Positions 44,755 through 54,526 of a stretch of 64,000 bases of DNA are shown piece by piece (the first letter of the stretch is position 1; each line of letters begins with the position of its first letter). This DNA comes from Pseudomonas sp. M47T1 (GTDB lineage: Bacteria > Pseudomonadota > Gammaproteobacteria > Pseudomonadales > Pseudomonadaceae). The stretch covers positions 248,001 to 312,000 of the forward strand of contig NZ_AJWX01000002.1 of the NCBI RefSeq assembly GCF_000263855.1, written 5' to 3'. The position numbers and the translations under genes are program-made. The notes under the pieces are model-generated. The model was not told the DNA's origin, did not search any database, and saw only the letters and a list, made by a program, of their open reading frames with translations.

Positions 44755-46476
44755 ATGGCGCATCAATGGCCGGCCACCGACATCGCCCGTACTATCCTCG
44801 ATGGCTTCGATGATTACCGTGAACGCTTTCGCCTGATCACCGATGGCGCTCGCGCGCGGTTCGAGCAGGCGCATTGGCAGGACATCCAGGACGCCTCGGC
44901 TGCGCGTATCAATTTGTACGAAGAAAAAGTCGCCCAGACCGTGGCCGCCCTGCGCACAGGTTTCGAAGAAGCCGCCCTGAGGGACGTCAGCCTCTGGCCG
45001 CTGGTGAAGAGCGCCTACATCAGCCTGATCGACCTGCGCTTCGACGATGAGCTGGCCGAAACCTGGTACAACTCGATCTTTTGCGGCCTGTTCAGCCATG
45101 ACCTGATCAGCGATGGCTGCATGTTCATTCACACCACGCGCCCTTCGCTGCGTGGCGAGCGGGCGGCGCAGACGCGCATCTACCAGCCCGAAGGCCAGTT
45201 GGCCGGCATGTTGGAGAAGGTGTTCGGCGATTATCGTTTCGACGTGGAATACGCCGACCTGCCGGGCGACATCAAGCGCCTGGAAACCCACCTGCGCAGC
45301 CACCTGCCCGATTGGGTGTGCAAGGACGGCGAGCTTCAACTGGAGCTGTTTTCTTCGGTGCTATACCGCAACAAAGGCGCGTACCTGGTGGGCCGCCTGT
45401 ATACCCGGGATGAACAATGGCCGGTGGCAATCCCTTTTCTGCACCGTGAAGGGCAGGGCATCCGTATCGACGCGTTGATCACTGACGAGGCCGAGGTCTC
45501 GATCATCTTTTCCTTCACTCGGTCCTATTTCATGGTGGACGTGCCGGTGCCCGCCGAATTCGTCGGGTTCCTCAAGCGTATTTTGCCGGGCAAGCACATT
45601 GCCGAGCTGTACACCTCCATCGGTTTCTACAAGCATGGCAAGTCGGAGTTCTACCGTGCATTAATCCGCCACCTGGCCAACACCGATGACCGCTTCACCA
45701 TGGCCCCTGGCGTGCGCGGCATGGTCATGTCGGTGTTCACCCTGCCGGGCTTCAATACTGTGTTCAAGATCATCAAGGACCGCTTTTCGCCGTCCAAGAA
45801 TGTCGACCGCAACACCGTCATCGAGAAGTACCGGTTGGTAAAAAGCGTCGACCGCGTGGGGCGCATGGCCGATACCCAGGAGTTCGCTGACTTTCGCTTT
45901 CCGAAAAGCAAGTTCGACCCCGACTGCCTGGCCGAGCTGCTGGACGTGGCCGCGTCCACCGTACAGGTCACGGGCGACACGGTACTGATCCGCCACTGCT
46001 GGACCGAACGGCGCATGACACCGCTGAACCTGTACCTGGAAAGCGCCAACGAGCCGCAGGTGCGCGAAGCCCTGGAGGACTATGGCCTGGCCATCAAGCA
46101 GCTGGCGGCGGCGAATATCTTTCCCGGTGACATGCTGCTGAAGAACTTCGGCGTCACCCGCCACGGTCGCGTGGTGTTCTACGACTATGACGAGATCAGC
46201 TACCTCACCGAAGTGAACTTCCGCTACATCCCGCCAGCACGTTTTCCCGAGGACGAGATGTCATCGGAGCCCTGGTACTCCATTGGCCCGCACGATGTGT
46301 TTCCGGAAGAGTTCCCGCCGTTCCTGTTCGCTGACGCGGGCCAGCGCAAGCTGTTCAGCCAGTTGCATGGCGAGCTGTACGATGCCGATTACTGGAAGGG
46401 GCTGCAGGGGGCGATCATGGATGGCAAGGTGATCGACGTGTTTCCGTATCGCCGTCAGCAACGCGACAATGAATGA
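44755..46476 (+). CDS. aceK: Isocitrate dehydrogenase kinase/phosphatase
   Basis: A 573-residue bifunctional enzyme that phosphorylates and dephosphorylates isocitrate dehydrogenase, directing carbon between the TCA cycle and glyoxylate shunt. The regulatory N-terminal domain includes [14 protein letters not shown] and [15 protein letters not shown]. The kinase-like domain holds [54 protein letters not shown] and the C-terminal [17 protein letters not shown] at 44755; not in an operon with aceA/aceB here. Confidence 0.95.
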   Translation: MAHQWPATDIARTILDGFDDYRERFRLITDGARARFEQAHWQDIQDASAARINLYEEKVAQTVAALRTGFEEAALRDVSLWPLVKSAYISLIDLRFDDELAETWYNSIFCGLFSHDLISDGCMFIHTTRPSLRGERAAQTRIYQPEGQLAGMLEKVFGDYRFDVEYADLPGDIKRLETHLRSHLPDWVCKDGELQLELFSSVLYRNKGAYLVGRLYTRDEQWPVAIPFLHREGQGIRIDALITDEAEVSIIFSFTRSYFMVDVPVPAEFVGFLKRILPGKHIAELYTSIGFYKHGKSEFYRALIRHLANTDDRFTMAPGVRGMVMSVFTLPGFNTVFKIIKDRFSPSKNVDRNTVIEKYRLVKSVDRVGRMADTQEFADFRFPKSKFDPDCLAELLDVAASTVQVTGDTVLIRHCWTERRMTPLNLYLESANEPQVREALEDYGLAIKQLAAANIFPGDMLLKNFGVTRHGRVVFYDYDEISYLTEVNFRYIPPARFPEDEMSSEPWYSIGPHDVFPEEFPPFLFADAGQRKLFSQLHGELYDADYWKGLQGAIMDGKVIDVFPYRRQQRDNE

Positions 46477-46494
46477 CGCTGATTTCAGGATGTC

Positions 46495-46526
46495 TGTGGG
46501 AGCTGGCTTGCCCGCCAGCCCCCACA
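46495..46526. repeat. aceK: REP-like palindrome after aceK
   Basis: TGTGGGAGCTGGCTTGC and a nearly complementary right arm ending CCCCCACA, between convergent genes. Confidence 0.7.
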
Positions 46527-46547
46527 AAGTCACGGCCCATCAAGTGC

Positions 46548-47267
46548 TTAGAACAGTGAGCGCTGGGCTTGCAGCAACAGGGTGCCATCGCACGAGGTGT
46601 TCTGCCCCGAATAGGCCTCGCACGAGGCGCCGCCCAGGCTGGAGCCGCTGTAGATGAGATTCAGGTCCACGCCCATGAAGGCGCGGGACAGTTGCACCGA
46701 CCAGTCGCTGAAACCACGCACTTCACTGCCGTCGCCAATGGTGTACGGCGTGTCGAGCTGGTGGTTGCCGACTTTCATGCGCACGCCGAAGTCCAGCAAC
46801 GGCAGCTTGCCCAGGTCGGCGAACAGTGTGCTGTCGTGACGGCCGGGGTCATCGCTGAAGGCTGCGCCGAAGCGGGTATTGAGAATGGTCAGGCCGGCGT
46901 ATACCTCGTGGCTGTCGCTGGTGGCCAGGTCGGGGAAGGTGTAGTGAATGACCCCTACCTCGTAACCCAAGTGCTGGGTGAATGAGTTCTTGAAGCCGGT
47001 GTAGGTGTCGATTTCCATGCTGGTGGCCGCGGTGAGGCCCATGCTGGGGGTCCATTGACCAAAGTACCAGCCGCTGTCGCTGCTCACGTCGAGGCCGCCG
47101 TGCACGGTGTCGGAGGTGGCCGGCTTGACCAGGCCTTGGGCCATGGTGCGGGCGGGGCTGGTGCCGAATTGCAGGTTGTAGTTGCCCAGGTCACGCTGCA
47201 ATAACTGCGCGCTCACGTCCTGGGTGGCCAACAAGGTGGCAATGGCGAGAAGGCTGGGCTTGAGCAT
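46548..47267 (-). CDS. TorF family putative porin
   Basis: A 239-residue exported protein. Signal peptide (residues 1-19 or so, ending SAQ), then amphipathic beta strands (FGTSPARTMAQG..., GGLDVSSDSGWYFGQW, YTGFKNSFTQHLGYEVGVIHYTFP) as in TorF/TIGR02001-type outer-membrane proteins, ending with aromatic-terminated LQAQRSLF. The second of two adjacent ATGs (47267) has GGAGG at proper distance. Family assignment moderate. Confidence 0.72.
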   Translation of the reverse strand: MLKPSLLAIATLLATQDVSAQLLQRDLGNYNLQFGTSPARTMAQGLVKPATSDTVHGGLDVSSDSGWYFGQWTPSMGLTAATSMEIDTYTGFKNSFTQHLGYEVGVIHYTFPDLATSDSHEVYAGLTILNTRFGAAFSDDPGRHDSTLFADLGKLPLLDFGVRMKVGNHQLDTPYTIGDGSEVRGFSDWSVQLSRAFMGVDLNLIYSGSSLGGASCEAYSGQNTSCDGTLLLQAQRSLF

Positions 47268-47444
47268 CATGCTCCTCCCGGGCTGGAAGGCCTGATCTAG
47301 AGGGGCAAAGCATACCGGCGAAAACATCCGTACTGATGCCGTTCGTCGGTTTATTATGCACCGATTGGCAGAAAAGCTAAGCGAGGGGGGTAGAGCGGAG
47401 GCGGTGGGCCGGGCAGCCCACAAGCCTCAGAGGAGCAACACAGG

Positions 47445-47633
47445 TTACTTCTTGCCCAGGCTGATGTGGCGCGACGGTGTGAAGGTCTGGCCGCTGACGC
47501 CTTTGGCGATTTGCTGGATTTCACCACCGGACTTGAGGAAGGCGGCGATCTGGTCGTTGATCGATTCGCTGGTTTCCACGGCCGGAGCGGGCTTGGCTTT
47601 GCTGTTGGAGGCTTTTACGCGCATGGCTGCCAT
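47445..47633 (-). CDS. Small conserved hypothetical protein
   Basis: 62 residues, MAAMRVKASNSKAKPAPAVETSESINDQ..., with a basic N-terminus and a helix ending in HISLGKK. ATG at 47633 with CAGGTGA upstream. Looks like a real small gene; no family known to me. Confidence 0.6.
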   Translation of the reverse strand: MAAMRVKASNSKAKPAPAVETSESINDQIAAFLKSGGEIQQIAKGVSGQTFTPSRHISLGKK

Positions 47634-47952
47634 TCACCTGTGTGCAATTTCAATACGGCCACTGATTATACCGGAAACCCTCTTTAATTGCTGGGCTAAT
47701 ATTGGCGTGAAAGCGGCTGAATGGTATTTTGTCAATCGCTTGCTTTAATGTCGGCAAACAGCGCTAAGCGTTTGTTTTATCAAGAAAGTAGTAGGGTTTT
47801 TGGCGAGTTCTGGCATGCCGGCCCGTACCAACGCGACCAGCGGTCTGACGAGCGGGGCCGGCAACGCCTTGAAAATCAAGGGGTGCATCGGCGAGGCAGC
47901 GGCAGGCGGGGATCTGGGGTAGAATGCGCCCACGTAACGAGGGTTTTTTGAA
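47634..47952. other. Intergenic region upstream of cvfB-like gene
   Basis: 319 bp. A TAGAAT at 47920-47925 may be the -10 of the downstream gene. On the minus strand a short frame ending at 47745 (MHPLIFKALPAPLVRPLVALVRAG... from 47888) has protein-like composition and might be a gene fragment; evidence is weak. Confidence 0.4.
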
Positions 47953-48789
47953 ATGGCTTTAGTCGGGCGCTACAACAGTTTGCAAGTGGTAAAACATACG
48001 GACTTCGGTTTATATCTGGACGGCGGCGCCGATGGCGAAATACTGCTGCCCAACCGTTATATTCCCAAAGACATTCCCAGTGAAGATGAAGACTGGTTGA
48101 ATGTGTTCGTTTACTTGGACAGCGAAGATAAATTGCTGGCCACCACGGAAAAGCCGAAAGTCCAGGTAGGCGAGTTTGCCAGCCTGAAAGTCGTCGAAAT
48201 CAACAGCATCGGCGTGTTCCTTGACTGGGGCCTGCCCAAGGACCTGTTGCTGCCGTACTCCGAGGAAAAGCGCGAGCTCAAGCAGGGCGACTACTGCGTG
48301 GTGCACGTCTATCTGGACAAACGCACCAAGCGCATCACCGCCACCGCCCGCCTGGACCGCTACCTGGACACACTGCCTGCCAACTACAGTGTTGGTCAGG
48401 AAGTTGACCTGCTGGTGGCCGAGGAAACCGACATGGGTTTCAAGGCCATCATCAACAACAAGCACTGGGGCCTGATTCACAAGAACGAAGTGTTCAAGTT
48501 CCTGCGTTCGGGCAAGCAAGAAAAGGGTTACATCAAGGCGCTGCGCAGCGACGGCAAGATTGCCCTCAGCCTGCAACCGGTAGGTGAGCAACTGGTCAGC
48601 AGCCTGCACAACCAGATCCTCGACAAGTTGCGTGCGAACCAGGGCGTGCTGCCGGTCAGCGACAAGAGCGACCCGGCGGTCATCAGCGGCCTGTTCGGCG
48701 TGAGCAAGGGCAACTTCAAGAAGGCCATCGGCGCCCTCTACAAGGAAGGCAAGCTGGTGATTCATGCCGACCGCATTGAATTGACCTGA
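47953..48789 (+). CDS. CvfB-like S1 RNA-binding protein
   Basis: A 278-residue cytoplasmic protein of the CvfB/YitL family with consecutive S1-type OB domains (MALVGRYNSLQVVKHTDFGLYLDGG..., VGEFASLKVVEINSIGVFLDWGLPKDLLLPYSEEKR...) and a C-terminal winged-helix (VISGLFGVSKGNFKKAIGALYKEGKLVI). Expected to bind RNA and affect gene expression broadly. Confidence 0.88.
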   Translation: MALVGRYNSLQVVKHTDFGLYLDGGADGEILLPNRYIPKDIPSEDEDWLNVFVYLDSEDKLLATTEKPKVQVGEFASLKVVEINSIGVFLDWGLPKDLLLPYSEEKRELKQGDYCVVHVYLDKRTKRITATARLDRYLDTLPANYSVGQEVDLLVAEETDMGFKAIINNKHWGLIHKNEVFKFLRSGKQEKGYIKALRSDGKIALSLQPVGEQLVSSLHNQILDKLRANQGVLPVSDKSDPAVISGLFGVSKGNFKKAIGALYKEGKLVIHADRIELT

Positions 48790-48873
48790 AGCCCTTGGGC
48801 TAGACACCCGGCGTGAACTTTTTGCGCCGGCGTTGGGCCTACACTGTAAGACCCCCTTCGAGGCAGTGTACCG

Positions 48874-49275
48874 ATGAAAAAAGCCCTGATCGCCTACGTC
48901 AGCACCCTTCTGGTCATCCTTGTCCTTGACGCCCTCTGGCTGGGCGTACTGATGTCCCCCACCTACAAACAGATGCTCGGTTCGCTGATGCGCGACAAAC
49001 CGCTGCTTGGGCCTGCGGCAGGGTTTTACCTGCTGTACGCGCTGGGGGTGGTGGTGTTTGCGGTGTGGCCAGGGGTGAACGCGGGCAGCGTCTGGCGCGG
49101 CCTGGGGTTAGGGGCGATGCTGGGGCTGATTGCCTATGGCACCTACGACCTGACCAACTGGGCAACGATCGTGGCTTGGCCGCCGTTGCTGGTGTTCATT
49201 GATATGGCGTGGGGGGTGGTGGTGTCGGCGTTGGCGGCGGCGGTGGGGGTGTGGGTGACGTCCAGATGGGCATGA
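48874..49275 (+). CDS. DUF2177 family membrane protein
   Basis: A 133-residue protein with four hydrophobic helices; conserved LDALWLGVLMSPTYKQMLG and GTYDLTNWATIVAWP segments match DUF2177. Function unknown. Confidence 0.82.
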   Translation: MKKALIAYVSTLLVILVLDALWLGVLMSPTYKQMLGSLMRDKPLLGPAAGFYLLYALGVVVFAVWPGVNAGSVWRGLGLGAMLGLIAYGTYDLTNWATIVAWPPLLVFIDMAWGVVVSALAAAVGVWVTSRWA

Positions 49276-49309
49276 CGCCCTGGCGCAACCTTCAGCAGAT
49301 GAACAGCCT

Positions 49310-49340
49310 CTGTGGGAGCGGGTAGAACCCGCTCCCACAG
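49310..49340. repeat. REP palindrome between convergent genes
   Basis: Perfect 14-bp stem, CTGTGGGAGCGGGT with its complement around AGA; same family as 31736-31766. Another half-site follows at about 49348. Confidence 0.85.
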
Positions 49341-49383
49341 AGACGGCTGCTCCCACAGAAGGCAGTTGCAGCTACAAGGCAGA

Positions 49384-49764
49384 TCAGGCCTGCAGGAACT
49401 GCGCAAAGCCCACACCGGCACCAGCCGGGCGTACGTCCTTGAGGAACGAATCCTTGTCCGCGCTCAACTCCAGGCTCACCGTGGACTTGCGCTTGCCTTC
49501 ATTGCGCACCACCAACCCTTCGATTTTCTCGCGCAAATAGGCGGTCGGCACTTTCAGGTGCAGCAACTGGTCGGTGCTCGGCGTGTGCATGAGCATGTGA
49601 ATCCATTCGTACTGCCCGATCGCCAGGCGGGCGACCGGAATGTCGAACCAGAAAATGTTGCGACGAGCGTCGTGCAGGGTGAAATGGCAGTTGTTGACAC
49701 CAAGCACCGCGCCGCCGAGTTCTTTGTTGCGGCGCGCGATGGCCAGGGGTTTGTCGAGTTTCAT
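49384..49764 (-). CDS. Conserved hypothetical protein
   Basis: A 126-residue cytoplasmic protein, MKLDKPLAIARRNKELGGAVLGVNNCHFTL..., predicted by eye as mixed alpha/beta with a beta-rich core (NIFWFDIPVARLAIGQYEWIHMLMHTP). ATG at 49764. I do not recognise the family. A single gene, convergent with the DUF2177 gene. Confidence 0.6.
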   Translation of the reverse strand: MKLDKPLAIARRNKELGGAVLGVNNCHFTLHDARRNIFWFDIPVARLAIGQYEWIHMLMHTPSTDQLLHLKVPTAYLREKIEGLVVRNEGKRKSTVSLELSADKDSFLKDVRPAGAGVGFAQFLQA

Positions 49765-49893
49765 AGAAGTCCTACGCAAAAGAAGCGTCAGCGCCGTGGC
49801 TGAATACGCGGTGCATTCTCGGGGTAAAACGCGCAAACATAAAGGCAAACCTTGCGCCCTGGCGCCAAAAGCGACCAGGGCGCCGGTCAGGCG

Positions 49894-51375
49894 TCAGCGG
49901 GGCAGGGCCTTGCTCAGCTCGGAAGTGGCGCCGTCCGGGCTGGTGGCGGTGACGGTGAAGGAGCGGTTGGCTTCCTTCACGTCCAGCGGGAAGCTGAAGT
50001 TGGCAACGCCGCGGCCGTTGGTGGACACGTACACCTCGCCGAGGAAATTTGCCGCTTCTGTTTCGGTGGGTTTGGCGTTGCCGAACACTTCCACGCGGTA
50101 ACGGGCGTTGGGTTCGCCGGTCACTTCGCCGTGCAGGCGGCCGGCGGCTATGGCGCGCAGTTTGGGCGTGGGCTGGTTGTGGTTGGGCAGTTGCTGGCAG
50201 TCGGCGACCGCCGGCCCCTTGGCTGCGCACACCACTGCCTTGCCGGCTTCCACTCCCGTGCCGCGGTTGCCCACGAAGGTGGCGTTATCCGGGCCCGGCA
50301 CGCCAATCACGATTGCGCCGGAACGCTGGGTGGGAATGCAGGCGCCGCCGCTCTGGCAGCGCTTCACGTCCTGGCTGTTGTCCCAGATGCGGTTGGCCGT
50401 GATGCGTGTGTTGTGGCTGACCGCCTCTGGGCGCAGGGCAATGCCGATGCGGTTGCTGTGGATCAGGTTGCCGTCCAGCAGGTTGTCGGCACCGGTGACG
50501 CTGATGCCGATGGAGTTGCCACTCAATACGTTGCCGCCCAGGTAGTTGCGGTCGCCACCGTTGATCTGCACGCCGTCGGAGTAACCTTCAAAGCGGTTGT
50601 GGGACAGCGTGTTGTCGCTGGCCTGCATGATCTCCACGCCCTGGGACGCTTCGGGGGTCAGCTTGTTGGCGCGGAACAGGTTGTCGGCCAGCAGGTTGAA
50701 TGCCGCGCCGCGCGTCAGTTCCAGGCCATCGCCGTTGTCGATCAACTGGTTGCGCAGGATATGGTTGTTGTTGGTGGTGTTGGCCGTGGCGTTGCCCTGG
50801 CCGTCGTCGCCGCTCAGCATGATGCCGGCGCCGCCGCGATTGTTGAGGACGCGGTTGTCATGCACCACGCTGTTGCTGGCGCGGTTGAGCAGAATGCCGA
50901 TGCAGAAGTTGCGCACTTCCAGGCCGCTGATGTCCACGCCCTGGGTATCGCGCACCGTCAGGCCGGGGTTGCTCAGGGTACGCACGTTGGCGCCGGACTG
51001 GCCGGCCACAGCGCCCGGGCAGGCTTTGGCCGTGTCGCCCTGAACGTAGGCCGAACCGTCGATGGCAATGAAATCACCCGTGTGTTTCCAGGCCGTGCCT
51101 TCGATCACCACCGGGCCCTTGATGTCAGGCAGGGCCGAGGCGGGCTTGATCACGAACGGCGCGCTGCCCACCGCCTGAATCTCGATGCGGTAATGGCCGG
51201 GGTTCTGGTTGTTCTGCTCGATGGCCCAGCGCAGGGTGCCATCCTTGCCGTCGTCGGCGTAGCTGGTGACCGCCAGGGTCTGCGGTGCATCCGGCGGCGG
51301 GGTTGCCTCGTCCGCGTGGGCAGTGACCACGGGCAGGGCCAGCAGCAAGGCTGCCAAAACGGGAGAAACACGCAT
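49894..51375 (-). CDS. Secreted right-handed parallel beta-helix protein
   Basis: A 493-residue exported protein: signal peptide ending around AHA (residue 21), then repeated short strands with Asn/Gly turns (NSVVHDNRVLNNRGGAGIML, NNNHILRNQLIDNGDGLEL, NRFEGYSDGVQINGGDRNYLGGNVLSGNSIGISV) of the pectate-lyase/NosD beta-helix type. A C-terminal Ig-like segment follows. It may bind or cleave polysaccharide, but catalytic residues cannot be picked. ATG at 51375 preferred over GTG 51399. Confidence 0.78.
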   Translation of the reverse strand: MRVSPVLAALLLALPVVTAHADEATPPPDAPQTLAVTSYADDGKDGTLRWAIEQNNQNPGHYRIEIQAVGSAPFVIKPASALPDIKGPVVIEGTAWKHTGDFIAIDGSAYVQGDTAKACPGAVAGQSGANVRTLSNPGLTVRDTQGVDISGLEVRNFCIGILLNRASNSVVHDNRVLNNRGGAGIMLSGDDGQGNATANTTNNNHILRNQLIDNGDGLELTRGAAFNLLADNLFRANKLTPEASQGVEIMQASDNTLSHNRFEGYSDGVQINGGDRNYLGGNVLSGNSIGISVTGADNLLDGNLIHSNRIGIALRPEAVSHNTRITANRIWDNSQDVKRCQSGGACIPTQRSGAIVIGVPGPDNATFVGNRGTGVEAGKAVVCAAKGPAVADCQQLPNHNQPTPKLRAIAAGRLHGEVTGEPNARYRVEVFGNAKPTETEAANFLGEVYVSTNGRGVANFSFPLDVKEANRSFTVTATSPDGATSELSKALPR

Positions 51376-51611
51376 GAGTATCGATTCCGGGAAAAACACT
51401 GTTGTTTTGTTCGCATGGCGAAAGGCGCCACGAGTCTAGTAGATGCAAAACGCGATTGGCGGCCGGTGCGGGTGAATCCGGTCGATGTTCGCCCAGTGCA
51501 GTTCATCGGGTAAAGCCATACCGACAAAAAAATTTGAAACTCTGGAGCAAAGCGGTCAGTCAACCTTATGTCGACTTTAGACACCTGTACTTTCCTCCGA
51601 GGAGAAATACC

Positions 51612-51791
51612 ATGAGTGGCACTAAAGACAAAGTGAAAGGCGCGGTTAACGAAGCGAAGGGCAGCGTCAAGGATGCGGCCGGCAAGTTGACGGGCAATGA
51701 CAAGCTGCGTGTAGAAGGCGCGGCCGACAAGGCCAAGGGCAAAGTCCAGCATGCCGTGGGTGAAGCGAAGGACAAGCTGGACAAGCACTAA
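51612..51791 (+). CDS. CsbD family stress protein
   Basis: A 59-residue Lys/Ala/Gly-rich helical protein ([21 protein letters not shown]...) of the CsbD family, typically induced under general stress. ATG at 51612 preceded by CGAGGAGAAATAC. Function unclear; isolated single gene. Confidence 0.9.
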   Translation: MSGTKDKVKGAVNEAKGSVKDAAGKLTGNDKLRVEGAADKAKGKVQHAVGEAKDKLDKH

Positions 51792-51980
51792 TCGGCTTGC
51801 TTGCGGTCTGAACCATTACAGCGGTCATCCTCGGATGGCCGCTGTGCTGTCCGGACATCGCCGGTAACCGTTGCGGTTTCCTGATCTAGGCTGTTTTAAG
51901 GTAAAACCTGCGCCCCAGGCCAGGTCTTCTGGCGTTTCACTTGTTGTACCCTCCCTGAATTGGCGGCGAAAGGAGACGCT

Positions 51981-52934
51981 ATGATTTTTCCGGAATTGCG
52001 TGAACTGCCCCTGCACACGGTGCTGGTGCGCACGGTCAAGGAATTCGTCGACGACGAAATGTCCACCTATGCCTCGGCACTGGCCTACCAGATGCTGTTC
52101 TCGCTGTTTCCCTTCATCCTGTTCCTGATTGCCTTGATCGGCTTCCTGCACCTGCCGGATTTCTTTTCCTGGCTGCGCCTGCAGGCCGGCCTGGTGCTGC
52201 CTCCCCAGGCGCTGGATTCGGTGAACCCGGTGATCGACCAGTTGCAGCAGTCCAAGGGTGGATTGTTGTCGTTCGGTATCGTCATCGCCCTGTGGACGGC
52301 GTCGGCCGGCGTGCGGCTGATGATGAGTGCCATGAACGCGGCCTACGATGTGGTGGAGGCGCGGCCTGTGTGGAAACGCATTCCCCTGTCGATCTTCTAC
52401 ACCGTGGGCATCGCCGGCATGCTGCTGGCTGCGGCGGCCCTGATGGTGCTGGGCCCGCAGGTGATGGGTTGGCTGGCCGGGCAGATCGGCCTGGAAGACT
52501 TTATCGTGACCCTGTGGACCGTGGCGCGCTGGCCGGTGATCGTGATTCTGATGATGGTGGCCGTGGCGTTGATCTATTACGTGATGCCGGACGTGAAGCA
52601 GAAGTTTCGCTTCATTACCCCAGGTTCGGTTTTGGCCGTGGTGGTGTGGATCGTCGCCTCGCTGGGCTTTGCCTTTTACGTGAAAACCTTTGCCAACTAC
52701 AACGCCATGTACGGCAGCATCGGTGCGATCATCGTGCTGTTGCTGTACTTCTATATTTCGGCGGCGGTGCTGCTGCTGGGCGCGGAAATGAATGCTGTGA
52801 TCGAGCACATGTCCGAAGAGGGCAAGGAGCCAGGCCACAAGGAATTTCCCGAGGACGAAGCTGAAGATGATAAAAAGCACGTTTCGGGTCTTGGACGCGA
52901 TCACTCGATCAAGCCGGACCCCGAACAGGCCTGA
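51981..52934 (+). CDS. YihY/BrkB family inner-membrane protein
   Basis: A 317-residue polytopic protein with six to seven helices: DDEMSTYASALAYQMLFSLFPFILFLIALIGF and the GSVLAVVVWIVASLGFAFYVKTFANYNAMYGSIGAIIVLLLYFYISAAVLLLGAEMNA blocks are diagnostic for YihY/BrkB. ATG at 51981 with AGGAG. Function unresolved. 18 bp upstream of the deformylase gene and likely co-transcribed. Confidence 0.88.
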   Translation: MIFPELRELPLHTVLVRTVKEFVDDEMSTYASALAYQMLFSLFPFILFLIALIGFLHLPDFFSWLRLQAGLVLPPQALDSVNPVIDQLQQSKGGLLSFGIVIALWTASAGVRLMMSAMNAAYDVVEARPVWKRIPLSIFYTVGIAGMLLAAAALMVLGPQVMGWLAGQIGLEDFIVTLWTVARWPVIVILMMVAVALIYYVMPDVKQKFRFITPGSVLAVVVWIVASLGFAFYVKTFANYNAMYGSIGAIIVLLLYFYISAAVLLLGAEMNAVIEHMSEEGKEPGHKEFPEDEAEDDKKHVSGLGRDHSIKPDPEQA

Positions 52935-52952
52935 GCGGGGAATTGCCTCACC

Positions 52953-53492
52953 ATGATTCGTGACATCTTGAAAATGGGCGACGAGCGTTTGCTGCGCGTG
53001 GCCCAGCCGGTGCCCGGCGAACTGTTCGGCAGCGCTGAGCTGGACGCCTTGATTGCCGACATGTTCCAGACCATGGAGCATGTGGGCGGCGTGGGCCTGG
53101 CGGCGCCGCAGATCGGCGTTGACCTGCAACTGGTCATTTTCGGCTTTGAGCGCAGCGAGCGTTACCCGGACGCCGAGCCCGTGCCGCAGACCATCCTGAT
53201 CAACCCGCTGATCACACCCTTGAACCCGGCCACCGAAGATGGCTGGGAAGGGTGCTTGTCGGTGCCCGGGTTGCGTGGGGTAGTGGACCGTTACTCGCAC
53301 ATTCGCTACGAAGGCTTCGACCCCCAAGGCCAGCCGATTCAGCGCGTGGCCAGCGGTTTTCATGCGCGGGTGGTGCAGCACGAGTGCGATCACCTGATCG
53401 GGCGTTTGTACCCGTCGCGCATCAGCGACTTCGGCCGCTTCGGTTTCACCGAGGTGCTGTTCCCCGGCCTCGACCCCTCAGCCGACGACTAA
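52953..53492 (+). CDS. def: Peptide deformylase
   Basis: A 179-residue Fe/Zn enzyme that removes the formyl group from nascent protein N-termini. Motifs 1-3 are all intact: [19 protein letters not shown] (metal Cys) and QHECDHLIG (two metal His and catalytic Glu). It is probably a second deformylase, since the main def usually sits with fmt near the origin. Confidence 0.93.
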   Translation: MIRDILKMGDERLLRVAQPVPGELFGSAELDALIADMFQTMEHVGGVGLAAPQIGVDLQLVIFGFERSERYPDAEPVPQTILINPLITPLNPATEDGWEGCLSVPGLRGVVDRYSHIRYEGFDPQGQPIQRVASGFHARVVQHECDHLIGRLYPSRISDFGRFGFTEVLFPGLDPSADD

Positions 53493-53576
53493 CCCCTGGC
53501 CATCTACCCAGTAGAAAGTGCCGCCAGGCTGCGAAGGCCCGAACAGCGGGCCCCTGATCCACATGATACCGCTGAG

Positions 53577-53598
53577 TCCTGCGGACCTTTTCGCAGCC
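53577..53598 (+). repeat. 22-bp dispersed repeat (copy 2)
   Basis: Identical to 37915-37936. Here an inverse arm (GGCTGCGAAGG) lies about 50 bp upstream, forming a palindrome between convergent genes. Confidence 0.75.
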
Positions 53599-53631
53599 AT
53601 CCCCACAGACAGTCGACAGTACAGGCGGCAG

Positions 53632-54456
53632 CTATTCCCGCGCCACCGCGACCGGTTTGATGAAGCGCAAGGTCATGCGGTCCGATTCGCCAATGGCCTG
53701 GTACTTGGCGCGGTTCGTGTCACCCAGTTTGTAGGTGGGCGGCAGGGTCCACACCCCTTGTGGGTAGTCCTTGGTGTCCTTGTGATTGGCGTTCACTTCG
53801 CTTTGGCCCACCAGGGTAAACCCGGCATCTGTGGCCAACTTGATCACGTAGTCGGTGGGCAGGTAGCCGCTGGTCTTGATCTGGTCCACGGTTTCGCCGG
53901 GCTTGCCGCGGTGGTCTACAACACCCAGGGTGCCGCCGGGCTTGAGCACCTGGTAGAAGCCCTGGAACATCGCCTTGGCGTTGTCGGCCATGACCCAGTT
54001 GTGCACGTTACGGAAGGTCAGCACGGTGTCGACCGAGTCGTCGGGGCCGAATTTCGGAGACTTGGGGTCGAAGGTCAGCAATTGCGCCTTGCCGTAGTGG
54101 GGCGCATCGGTGGCAAATTTCTGCTTGAGGGTATCGGCACTGCCGGATGACTGCACGGCGGCGGTGTACTGGCCGTGGTCCTTGAGCAGCGGGGCGAGCA
54201 CTTCGCTGTACCAGCCGTTGCCAGGGGTGATCTCAATGACCGACTGGTCCTGGCGCAGGCCGAAGAACTGCAGGGTCTGTCGAGGGTGGCGATAGCGGTC
54301 GCGGGCGCTGTTGGCCGGGTCGCGCCAACTGCCCTTGAGCGCGCTGTTGAACGTCTTGTCGCTCACGGTGGAAGGCGGCGCTACGGCGGCCAGGGTCAGG
54401 GCGAAGGCGGGGGCGGCGCAGGCAGCAGCCAGGCCGGCAAGCAGTAGGCGTTTCAT
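53632..54456 (-). CDS. Exported SAM-methyltransferase-like protein
   Basis: A 274-residue protein with a clear Sec signal peptide (MKRLLLAGLAAACAAPAFA, cleavage near residue 19) and a class I methyltransferase fold: VIEITPGNGWYSEVLAPLL (motif I), DTVLTFRNVHNWV and FYQVLKPGGTLGVVDHR. Export is odd because SAM is not supplied to the periplasm, so it may have lost methylation or act differently. Known as an exported family in proteobacteria; function unknown. Confidence 0.78.
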   Translation of the reverse strand: MKRLLLAGLAAACAAPAFALTLAAVAPPSTVSDKTFNSALKGSWRDPANSARDRYRHPRQTLQFFGLRQDQSVIEITPGNGWYSEVLAPLLKDHGQYTAAVQSSGSADTLKQKFATDAPHYGKAQLLTFDPKSPKFGPDDSVDTVLTFRNVHNWVMADNAKAMFQGFYQVLKPGGTLGVVDHRGKPGETVDQIKTSGYLPTDYVIKLATDAGFTLVGQSEVNANHKDTKDYPQGVWTLPPTYKLGDTNRAKYQAIGESDRMTLRFIKPVAVARE

Positions 54457-54526
54457 GACAATCCTTGTGAGCTGAGAGACGATAATCTCAGGCTAGCACG
54501 TCATTGCCCGAGGCCGCCCATCGTGT

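Noticed and set aside
49852..53393. Long frames at 49852-51513 (plus) and 51825-53393 (minus)
   Set aside because: They lie opposite the beta-helix gene and the YihY/def genes respectively and show only repetitive bias composition.
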